From Scalesia atractyloides (taxonomy: Eukaryota; Streptophyta; Magnoliopsida; Asterales; Asteraceae): DNA of 64,000 nt. Location of the stretch: contig CAMTDV010000018.1 of assembly GCA_947069175.1 (NCBI GenBank), forward strand, positions 39,444,869 to 39,508,868, in the 5' to 3' direction. A model generated the notes under the pieces. The model saw only the letters and a list, made by a program, of their open reading frames with translations, was not told the origin of the DNA and did no database searches. The stretch's first letter is position 1. Each line of letters begins with the position of its first letter. The position numbers and the translations under genes are program-made. Below are positions 46,399 through 55,964 of the stretch, piece by piece.

Positions 46399-46674
46399 AC
46401 TATGTCAAGTTCGCCCGAACTTCATCCCTCACCAGCGAACTTCCAACTCTATAAATAGGTGCCTTGGGATTTCATTTGTAACATGGAGAGATTTTGGCAC
46501 AGAGACGGTGAAGCTCTGTCGGATCCGGTTCTCGAATGTGTTGAACTTTAGATCAGTGAAAACAACATTTAAATGAGTAATTCTAGTTATTTGGTTAACT
46601 TGTCATTAGTTTCCGCCTAATTGGACAATAGATAACAAATTTAGGTTCCCATGCTAATCGTGGACGTTCCTACA
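46252..46674 (+). repeat. 5' LTR of the gag-only element
   Basis: Starts TGTTGGTGCACATG and ends GTTCCTACA. It has a perfect AAGTTCGGCCGAACTT palindrome (about 46382-46397), a second AAGTTCGCCCGAACTT at about 46405, a half site, then TATAAATA at 46450-46457. Confidence 0.9.
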
Positions 46675-46690
46675 AGTGGTATCAGAGCCT
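46675..46690 (+). other. Primer-binding site (initiator-Met tRNA)
   Basis: AGTGGTATCAGAGCC directly after the LTR end. Confidence 0.8.
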
Positions 46691-46908
46691 GGATACCTAA
46701 ATTTGCTGGAATCAAGACAAGAATCTCTCTATTTCATCTCCATTCTATCATTTTTCTTAACATTTTCACATATTTGATGAATTCATGGACAAAATTAGCT
46801 AAAATTGAATATGTCATGTAAAATACAGTTATGGTAAACCCTTGAGAGTTTGGACATCAAATTCAATCGAATTGATATCAAAAAGTTGGAAAAATAATGT
46901 TTTGGAAA

Positions 46909-47335
46909 CAAGTTTCAGCCGAACTTAACATCAAGTTCGACTGAACTTGAGTAAAATATCATTGATTTTAATCAAGTTCGACCGAACTTGATAGATTTTT
47001 CAAGGTTTTATGATAAGTTCGCTCGAACTTGAAAGAAATTCCAAGATTTTTGATCAAGTTCGACCGAACTTGATCAAATTTCATTGAATTTTTGTCGCAA
47101 GTTCGCCCGAACTTGAGAACCTTCTTGAGAGATCACATAAGTTCGACCGAACTTACTTGTTTCTTGAAATCTTTTTACAAGTTCGCCCGAAGTGAAATTT
47201 TTCTCAGAATTCACATCAAGTTTGACCGAACTTGAGGTGCTGGTGATAAAACTTGTAATCTTCATCTAAGTTCGACCGAACTTGTGAAAAAGTGAAATTA
47301 AAATATGATTTTCAAACGAGTTCGACCGAACTTGT
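46909..47335 (+). repeat. Array of eleven AAGTTCG-NN-CGAACTT palindromes in the gag leader
   Basis: Eleven sites in about 430 bp, roughly 40 bp apart, most as CAAGTTCGACCGAACTTG, a few with one or two mismatches. Sequences between sites are AT-rich and unlike each other, so only the palindrome is conserved. The array ends 65 bp before the gag ATG. Confidence 0.85.
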
Positions 47336-47399
47336 CTGTTTCTAATCAAATTTCGAGTGTTTTTGATCGTATTATTAGATAAGTCTTTAGATTGTCAAA

Positions 47400-50300
47400 A
47401 TGGAAGATTTCCACAAGGTGTTTGTCTCTCAAATGGCTTCTTCATCAAACGCTAATGTTCTTGCGGCGAACCAGATGAATATTGACAACGAAATGGGTAC
47501 TACGTCGAAACCGCCAAAGCTAATGAGCATGGACGAATTCGAAGGGTGGAAGGAAAAGTTTGTGAATTGGATACAAGCGAATCAATTCAGTAGTTGGGTT
47601 GCAGATGAGGATGTTTACAAATGGCCAAAGGATGAACGCGATCAAGATCTTCCGTTGAACAAGTTCTCAACGATCGACAAAGATAACTATGTTGCGGAGA
47701 AGAAAATGATAAGTTTGTATACAACAATCAGTGAAGGAAGATATCTTGATATTATTGCCAGAATATGACACTTCGCAAGAATTATGACATTCTCTTTGTG
47801 TCAAATTCAAAGGAAGTGATGAAATGATCAAAAGCAAAAAGGCCTTAATCAAGAAAGAATCAAAATCTTCACGATGATTAAAGGTGAAACAATGAAGCAG
47901 ATGATCGATAGATACTGTCACCTCATGGTCCAAATGCGGAGACATGATATCAAAAGATCCAATGAAGAACAAATCGAGAAGTTGGCCGATGCACTTCCAG
48001 AAGGAGAGTGGACAACATATCTTATGATTCTGAAGAATAGTCCATCCTGGAGACATTTCAAGTTGTCATCCTTCATTGACAAAATAGGAAGGTCATGAAA
48101 TGGAGTTGATGATTGAGAATTCAAAGAATGCTAATGCTGTTCAAGATGTCGGTGTTTATTATAAAGGAGGTATTCCAGATACTCCGATTCAAAGTTCGAA
48201 AATTCAAACAACATTTAGTGCAAATACAAATTCTTCTCCAAATCAAAGTTCTCCATATGCTGGACATACAAGTGCTAGTTCAATCTCTTCATTCCAAAAT
48301 CAGACAAGCCAAATCCGTTCTGATTCAAATGTACTCCAGTGCAACATAGCAGTCGATTTGAAGAATGTATTTCCTGAAAAAGTTGCCAAACAGCACATAG
48401 CACTTCTCACTACTGTTCTCGAATCATATGAAAGTTTCGTTGCTGGAAAGATTGGTAATCTAGAGATGACTGCCGAGGATTATGATCAGGTGGATGAAGA
48501 AGAATTGGAGCTAATGGATATCATGGAGCCTTGCATCCATTATCAGAAGAGTTTCCAAATTTGTGGCACTCACTGGAAGGGATATTTGTAATTCAAGTAA
48601 TAAGCTTGGATTTGACAAGTCGAAAGTCACATGCTTCAGGTGTCGACAAAAAGGACACTTCAAACGTGAATGCAACAATCAAGAAGCAAGTGGAAACCAA
48701 AATCCTTTCGGCAGGAACAATGAGTTCTACAAGACAGCTCTTCAATACAAGCCATATCCAAAAAGAACGCAAATTGAATTGAAGATAAACCTGCAAAGAA
48801 AGCCGAACAAGCTCTTGTTGCTAATCATGAAGAAGATGGTTTTGACTGGAACAGATACATCGGAAAGAAAACTGGTGTTGCTATGATAGCAGACTTAGTG
48901 GATGAATCTGATACATCATATATTGATGCTGCTCTAGAAAATGCTATTCTGGAAGGTTATAGGCAGAGAGCTGAGGAAGAAGAGTTATCTTACCTTGAGA
49001 TGCAAAAACAAGAAGCATTGAAATCAGAGGCAGAAAAGGTAAAAGTTGAGGTAAAAATATCTGAAAAGGAGGTTGTGAAAGTTGTGGAGGTTGAAAAACC
49101 TTACACAAAGTGCGCAAGTCCTTGTGAACCATGTCTTGATAAAGTCAAAGTCATAAGAGAATTGACTGTACACACCAAAAACTTTCGTTATGATTACAGA
49201 ACCATGAAAGAAGCTTATGATAAAATATCAAGCAAATATAAATATGTTGGAAATGCTAATCGTGAACTTAACGCTAATATAAAAATGTTAAATGCTGCTG
49301 TAATTGAAAAATAAAAGGCAATTAACATGTACATTAACACCATTGCTGAAACAAAGCATGAGCTTTACGACATAAAGATAGAAACAGAACGGGTAAGACA
49401 GCTTCTAAAGAGCTACAACACAAACGCTTATGTCATTGATCACATTTTACCTACGATTAAATTGGAGGAAAATGGTGATAAATCAAAACGTAAAGAATAC
49501 GGAAGTGTTCCTCCACCACTTCTTGCAAGTTATTCCTGGAAGAAAGATGATGAGATTGAAAAGGCATTTAATTTACTCATTTTGTCACAAAAGAAAAATA
49601 AATTGCCTAAGAACATTGACGTAGACTTTACGAAATCAAATGATGACAATGAAGCGGTGGTAAAAAATGTGGTTAAAAATGTGTTGGGAAATGATTCTGA
49701 CGACGGCAGCTCTGAAAGTGCCAAATCAAGTTTGAAAAACTCGGAATCACATTCTGAAGATGACGATACATCATCAGAACATGATCTAAGTGATGATCCT
49801 AATGTTGTCATGTACAAGATTAAGGAATCTGATAGATTATACTTCGATGATAGTTTTCCAATTCGGAACGTGAAAGAAGATCAACTTGACAAATTTTTCA
49901 AACTTGTAGAAGTTTCATCAGATGATCTTGAGAAAAACGAGAAAAGATTTTACTCGAAACCCAAAAGGAATGCTAACAATTATCGAAAGTTTGGTGGTAA
50001 TTTTCCTGAGAACAGGAGAGCAGGATCGGGTTTGGAGGAAAATGAAGATGAGCCGAGAAGGAACCAAAAGTCGCCATGTCATGAATACAAAGGTAAATAT
50101 ATGAAGTTTGTGTATGGGACGAATACGGTTCAGGAAGAAGGTATTATCGGTAAGAAATCGAATGATGAATTCAAAAAGGAGAAAGAACTTCGGGACAAGG
50201 CTAAGACCAAGTGCACAAGTGGAGTAAAATCCACTAGTGGAAATGTTCATGATAATCGGACTTGCTTTAAATGCAATACTGTTGGTCATATTGCTCGCAA

Positions 50301-50799
50301 GTGTCTGAATCTAAAGCCTGTGTTTCCACGAAGAAAAAATGTTTCAAAAGATGAAAAGCAAAAACAACCAGAGATTGTGAAATCTGTCATAGAATCAAAT
50401 AGAAACTATGAATCTAAAGAAGAAGTGAAACCTAAAACAAGTTCAAAGTTTGAAAACTATACTTTTGAAAAAGGTGAAACTTCAAAATTAAATGAAAACA
50501 AAGATTCTAGATTCTATATAAAGAAAGCTAGAAACAAGCTACAATCTTGGGTTGCTAAGAAAAATCTTTCATCATCTGAAAAATCAAAGTCTGTTGCTAA
50601 CAAAACTGAAAATGTCAAAACAAACGAGTCAGTAATCAAATAGATAAAGAAAGAAAAGGTCGAAAAAGTTTCAAAATTATAATTGGAAGAAATGCTTGAT
50701 GATGATTTTGATTATGAAGATGGTTTGGAAAGTGATTATGAAGATTGTTATTCTTTCCAACCCAAGACCAAAAAGGCTTGGGTTTCATTTTTCAAATAG
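47400..50799 (+). pseudogene. Large copia-type gag with two zinc knuckles, broken
   Basis: ATG 47400 opens MEDFHKVFVSQMASSSNANV; the gag core follows (MDEFEGWKEKFVNWIQANQF) to 47768. After frameshifts, GETMKQMIDRYCHLMVQMRR and IEKLADALPEGEWTTYL continue the gag domain (47870-48090). The first zinc knuckle, CFRCRQKGHFKREC, is at about 48632-48673. One long frame then runs from 48883 to 50799 with in-frame stops at 49312, 50641 and two later. It is charged, with coiled-coil and D/S-rich stretches, and has the second knuckle CFKCNTVGHIARKC at 50263-50304. The two knuckles bind RNA in live relatives. No other enzyme is encoded. Confidence 0.75.
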
Positions 50800-53012
50800 T
50801 TGTTTCATGTGCAGGAGTCCCAAGATCCACTCTATCAAAGTTGATACAGGATAGCGGAGCTCCATGAGTATTTAAGTTATCTAGAAAGTCATAATCTTTG
50901 TCGATTTTGAAATTACAAGTGGTTGAAAAAGAAAAATTGAAAAGAATGTTTAAAAATTTGAGAAAATCCACACCATTGAACATAACACTGATTGTTATAT
51001 TGAAAAATCATTTAAAAATTGTTTTCCTACAAGTGATTCTTACAAGTGGTTTCTACAGGTTGATGTTATCAAAGTTTAATGGTTTGTTATACTGACAGGT
51101 GATAATGCAGAAGATGAAAAAAGGATCAGACGATAAGTTCTCGGGATCCTAATTGGTTTGTTACATTTTTAGAAGAATTTCTTTAAATCTAAAATTAAAA
51201 AATAGGTTTTTGATTTTAGGGGGAGTAAGAAACTTTTTAGAAAATCAAAAATAAAAATATAATGAAAAGTTGAAAATTCAAAAACATTTGAAAAAATTTC
51301 AAAATGTACAAAAACATTGAAAAAGTCAAAAAGAATTTTGTGTCAAAAAGGAAATGATAGTATATCAGTGGACTATCACAGTATGCTAAAGAATTGTAAA
51401 GTTTAAAAGTTATAAACAAGTATTACTATGGATGTATCGATAGGCTTTACACGTTCAGTAAATTGTTTTCGAGATATAAACTAAATTTCGCAACTGCTTA
51501 AACTTGTGGATTAACACATATTGGATATATGGACTTAGTACTCCAAAATTTCGATTGAAGGGTTGCCTGATTCTGAGATACGAGGTCTTTATAGATGTTG
51601 ATATCTGGGGTATTATACAAATTCTTCTGATTTTACGGAAGAAATAGCCTAGAACTTCTATAATGCTTTTGCTAAAACCCCAAATTAGCATGCAAAATTT
51701 GAAAAGAATCGAAAGATCTAATCATTTGCAATGCTTAAAAGATTCCTTAAGTGGAACACACCATAAAGACGAGCCTTCATCTCTTTGTTTGTACGGTAGT
51801 ACTAACCTGAGCACTCAAGGTGTCGCATAACCCAGATACAGATATCAATTACGCTATACTCACCTATAAGATGAAATCTCGGGAATCTGGATTCGGGAGT
51901 ATATTAAAGAAGTGGGAAACACAGTTAAGTCAAGTTTTCATAAATCATACCCTAACATATCTTGGAACAATTGAGAAACGTGGTAAAGTTTGAGTGGACA
52001 AACATATCGACAATCTAGGTAAACGAGTTTAAATCTTAAAGTCTCAAAAGGTCAACAGTACTGGTGATATGTCTCAAACAACTGATATGATCCTTAGACA
52101 CAAATTCACAAAAATATGTCTGTAAATATGTTTGTACATAGTTTACTTTACTTGTTAAAAGTTTTGTAAATACTTTACTTGCTTTATAAAGATAAAACCA
52201 AAAAGATTTTCAGTGTGTTTTAGCATAAACTTTCTAAAATACAAAAAGATTCTACATTAGTTTCAACGAGCCAATGATGGAGAACGGATCTTCGAAGTCT
52301 GGTAAGAAAATTTGATGAATGTTTAAAAGTTCATTAATTTGAAACTTTCAAATCAGATTGTTCATAATGGTTTTTCAAACTGAGGTCATTAATTTGGACT
52401 TGGTTGATATATTTGGTTAATCAAGGTCATTAACATTCAACTTGATCAACTAAGTGGATTTTTACAAATCAAATAATAAAAATGTGAATATTGAAGGTCT
52501 TAAATGTAAAATGTATTCAAGGTCATTAAGTTGAACTTGAAAAAATTAACGTTTTTGAAAAGATTGAAGAAAGATTAAAGTTTGAAATGTTGATAGTACA
52601 AAATTTCAAAATAGTGAATTTGAAATGTTTATTTGAATGTCAGAATTTATTTTAGACAGGTAGTAAAGTTTGAGGGGGAGTTGATAAAGCAAAGATTAAA
52701 GATACCGGAAAGCTTAAAGCTAGAGGGAGCAAAGCTTAAAGCAAGGGGGAGCTGGATAAAACACTGTCCAAAGATTTCAGAAAGCTCAAAGCTAGGGGGT
52801 TTGAAGTCTAAAGATCAAAGCAAAGGGGAGTATGAGACTAAAGCTTAAAGCTAGGGGGAGCAGTTTGATTAAAGTTTTATCAAAGACAAAGCTCAAGAAA
52901 GAGGAAGAAGATATAAAGATCAAGATGTTAAAGTTTATTCAAGAACTAAAGATTGGAAGACTCAGAAGTTTTTAAAAATCAAAATGACTGCGGCAACATC
53001 CAAGGGGGAGTC
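50800..53012 (+). other. Protease stub and noncoding 3' region of the gag-only element
   Basis: D-S-G-A at about 50847-50868 marks the start of a protease, after which pol is absent. The rest is AT-rich and noncoding up to the purine-rich end. From 52672 to 53012 there are seven or so GGGGGAG-type purine runs, the last of which (CAAGGGGGAGTC, 53001-53012) abuts the LTR and is the polypurine tract. Confidence 0.65.
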
Positions 53013-53435
53013 TGTTGGTGCATATGTCTGTTGCCTACGTCATTATGTATCGAGTCTAAGTGAATAGGGCTTAATCTGTTAGAAACTAGGCGTATTTAAG
53101 TAGTTTGGAGGTCAAGTTATCTCGAGAAGGTTATGAGAAGTCAAGTTCGGCCGAACTTGACTATGTTAAGTTCGCCCGAACTTCATCCCTCACCAGCGAA
53201 CTTCCAACTCAATAAATAGGTGCCTTGGGATTTCATTTGTAACTTGGAGAGATTTTGGCACATAGACGGTGAAGCTCTGTCGGATCCGGTTCTCGAATTT
53301 ATTGAACTTTAGATCAATGAAAACAACATTTAAATGAGTAATTCTTGTTATTTGGTTAACTTGTCATTAGTTTCCGCCTAATTGGACAATAGATAACAAA
53401 TTTAGGTTCCCCTGCTAATCGTGGATGTTTCTACA
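53013..53435 (+). repeat. 3' LTR of the gag-only element
   Basis: Same ends and length as the 5' LTR. The TATA box has mutated to AATAAATA (53211-53218). Confidence 0.9.
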
Positions 53436-53440
53436 CTCAG

Positions 53441-54694
53441 TTCCTTACTAGTATTAATGACTGCTAATCCTGCTAACTACCCCTTCACCGAAAATCAGGA
53501 ATCTAACCCTTAAACATCAATCTGTATCATGATCTGAAAAATCTGAACTTCCTGTGATCATGGAATCCCAAATGTATAGCCTCTTTTGTCAGCAACCGGT
53601 ACACTTCTTTGTCTGAAAAACCCATTATATCATCTTCCTTAATCATGGTACCACGTACAACCCAGGGCAACTGAAACTATAGAGTATCCTTATCTCCTGG
53701 CGGTTAGTCCAGTCAATAGTTCATGTGTAAAGCAGAGTTAAAGATAGGAAGTCGTATGTGCTCCCAAACCATTCACACGACTCAGGTGTCAATACACAAC
53801 CATAACCTAAGAATCTGATAAACAACTCCTCCAAGACTCAGTTATGTAACCACCTGCTTTCAAACTGGACATCAACTTGAGATCACCAATGAATCTCGTT
53901 CTTCTGCATTTCCCAGTTAATCTGCAATCGGTAACCATCGGATACTGTTGCAGGAGTCACGAATTTCAAAAATGTTGGAATCTTCATATATTGTAAAATT
54001 TTTACCCCCCCATTTTGCAAATTCTGACCATACTAAAATTGTCACTGAAGTTCCCCCTCAAATCCTGAATTTTCAGTATTCATCAAATGCAGATTTAACG
54101 TTTAGGCCCATTACTAGTCATGACACCATATGATCAACATTATGCACCGGTATCAATGACTCTCCTATCATCTTCAACATTTAGTGACCGTATCATCAAC
54201 TCTGTACTCTGAAGCTCTAGACGGCGTCCTCGAACGTGCCGGTTTAAACGTTAAAATCTCAAAAAAATTTACAATCACCAAATTTTTTCTAGAGACTCGT
54301 CTCGTCAATACGCTCAAAAAATGCCTTTTTTTAAAGCTCCATGTACAAGTTCGTGTGAACTTGTCCACCAAACACCAACTTCGTGCGAAGTTGGTCACCA
54401 CATAACAAGTTCGAGCGAAGTTGTATGAAATGGACCAACTTTGGGGTGAACTTGTACACAACTTCGTGCGAAGTTGTCCTCCAAAACCAGCCTTTTTCAC
54501 ATTTTCGATCCAGAATCCTTATTTCTTTGCATTTCAAGATGATTCCACCATAAGATCTGGTCGAGGTTTTCTAACAATCCTATCCATTTAATTTTACTTT
54601 TTATTCGTGGATTTTATGTTTATTTCATGTTTTACGTCCGAAACCTCTCTTAATGTCCATAAATGTCCAAATTCATGAGCATAGGTGATAACCG
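53441..54694 (-). other. Interior of non-autonomous element copy 2, right part
   Basis: Noncoding; matches the minus strand of about 23620-24420 in copy 1. It has its own cluster of diverged palindromes at 54348-54480 (for example CAACTTCGTGCGAAGTTG), where copy 1 has only one. Confidence 0.65.
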
Positions 54695-54710
54695 TAGCTC
54701 TGATACCAAT

Positions 54711-55174
54711 TGAAGGTCCGGATGAGGTGGTTCTAGATGGAAGTTAGTGCGTAAACGTAACTGATTCGGTAGAATGTTATTAAGAATGGAGTAGAAGTAG
54801 AGTGCAGCCGAAGTCGTATCTTCATTCATACCGAAAGAATATACATCTTATCCAGCTGCTGGAGTTCCTGGAGAGAATTCGGCAGCACCTCCCCATAGGG
54901 ATTGCAAAAACTGAAACAACAAATGAACACACACCACCATGTATTGGCCAACAAGTTCGCAATAAATGGTCCTTGGACAAGTTCGGGCGAACTTGTCCAC
55001 CACATGACAAGTTCCGGCGAACTTGTCAACCACATTACAAGTTCGTGCGAACTTGTTCCCATTTCCACTATATCATCCATACTTTGGTCGTGTGTTCGAT
55101 TCTAACCAATATAATATTCAATACACGCTCTATCTAGCCTATTCGACAAGTGACGAACACAAAGTACATCAACA
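54711..55174 (-). repeat. 5' LTR of non-autonomous element copy 2
   Basis: 464 bp, begins TGAAGGTCC and ends CATCAACA. AAGTTCG sites lie at about 54950-55050. The TATATA seen in relatives is mutated here. Confidence 0.8.
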
Positions 55175-55640
55175 GAGGGGCTTACTACTTTTCACATTAA
55201 TAACTTACTTAATTTTCTTTCAATATTCCGGCCTCTTGGGATTGTATCCCTGTTGACTCAAACGACTTGGCCGAGGGTAACGTCACCTTCAAAAGAGGGC
55301 CTATTACTATAACTAAGATAATCTCTTAAAAAGTCTGAAAGTGCGAAAATCATTAAAGGATACATAAAAGAGGAGTTTGATCCAAGTGATTCTATCTTGT
55401 CTATTTGTATTTCATTTTTATTTATCTTTTCAATTTTATGTTTATTTTTATCTTTCAAAACTTTTATCAAAAAATTGTATCGATTAGACGTTGACTCTAA
55501 ACCAGTATTAAAAGTTCTTGTGTCTTTGGACGACCTAGGTATCTTACAAACACTATACTACGCTCGCGATGGGTGCACTTTCCCTAGTGTATGTTTAGTG
55601 TTAGTACAATATCGTGTTTTATAAATTTAAAACTTGACTA

Positions 55641-55959
55641 ATGCGTAAAACAGACTTAAAATATTAACAAAATCATATTACGCTTGACACTCACCGTCAG
55701 ATATTACCTTAATATTTTCTATCATAGCCTATGAACATGTCCTGTCACATTGGGTTTGTGGTGTTTAATTAATGGAATTGTGATAATTTAGCGGCATTAG
55801 GGACCAATTATAGTTAATTAGGGTCCTTTATGCTTAGTTGTCATCACTAAATGTTTAATTAGGGCTAGTGATAAGATTTATAATCCATGAGGTCAAGCAA
55901 CGTTAAACTAGGGTAGTGTATGCTTAATTTAGGTAATTAGTCCATTACGGCAATTGATG
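55641..55959. other. Degenerate GGTAATTA/TTAATTAGGG repeats
   Basis: Short words recur without a strict period. It is the left part of an array that continues after the next solo LTR. Confidence 0.4.
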
Positions 55960-55964
55960 GTTCA

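Larger units (their letters stand above)
45988..53435 (+). mobile_element. Gag-only copia-type LTR element (TR-GAG-like)
   Basis: Full LTRs are 46252-46674 and 53013-53435 (423 bp each). The TSD ctcag is at 45983-45987 and 53436-53440. Inside are a primer site, a 725 bp leader with eleven palindromes, a gag region with two zinc knuckles, a stub of protease (D-S-G-A near 50850), then 2.1 kb of noncoding sequence and a purine tract. Integrase, reverse transcriptase and RNase H are missing. Elements with LTRs and only gag have been described in plants as TR-GAG. The LTRs differ at about 18 of 423 positions by hand count. Confidence 0.85.
44607..55174 (-). mobile_element. Non-autonomous LTR element copy 2 (same family as 23146-25745), interrupted
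   Basis: Minus orientation. Its 3' LTR is on the left (44607-45119) and its 5' LTR on the right (54711-55174), with the primer-binding site at 54695-54709 next to the latter. A clear purine tract (minus strand AACAAGGGGGAAAC) abuts the 3' LTR. Flanking 5-mers are gagat and gaggg; the second fits the host sequence, so the first is probably a mutated TSD copy. The interior matches copy 1 in reverse and is broken at ctcag by the gag-only element. Confidence 0.85.
43603..55640 (+). mobile_element. Ty3/gypsy-type LTR (about 1.46 kb) split by a 10.6 kb nest
   Basis: The left part (43603-44606) begins TGACACGCCCGACC. It has a TATA box at 43961 and the phrase GCCTCTTAGGATTGTATCCC near its break. The right part (55175-about 55640) repeats a similar phrase (CCTCTTGGGATTGTATCCC) and ends in the region GTGTATGTTTAGTGTTAGTA. 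The insert between is the minus-strand non-autonomous element. No internal region is recognised on either side, so it is a solo LTR or remnant. The right boundary is uncertain. Confidence 0.5.

Noticed and set aside
46909..47335. CRISPR-like regular array
   Set aside because: Repeats are short palindromes with mismatches and AT-rich spacers inside a plant retroelement leader; there are no cas genes and the genome is eukaryotic.
51455..51691. 78-codon minus-strand ORF in the gag-only element
   Set aside because: Lies in AT-rich noncoding 3' sequence on the opposite strand, no homology.
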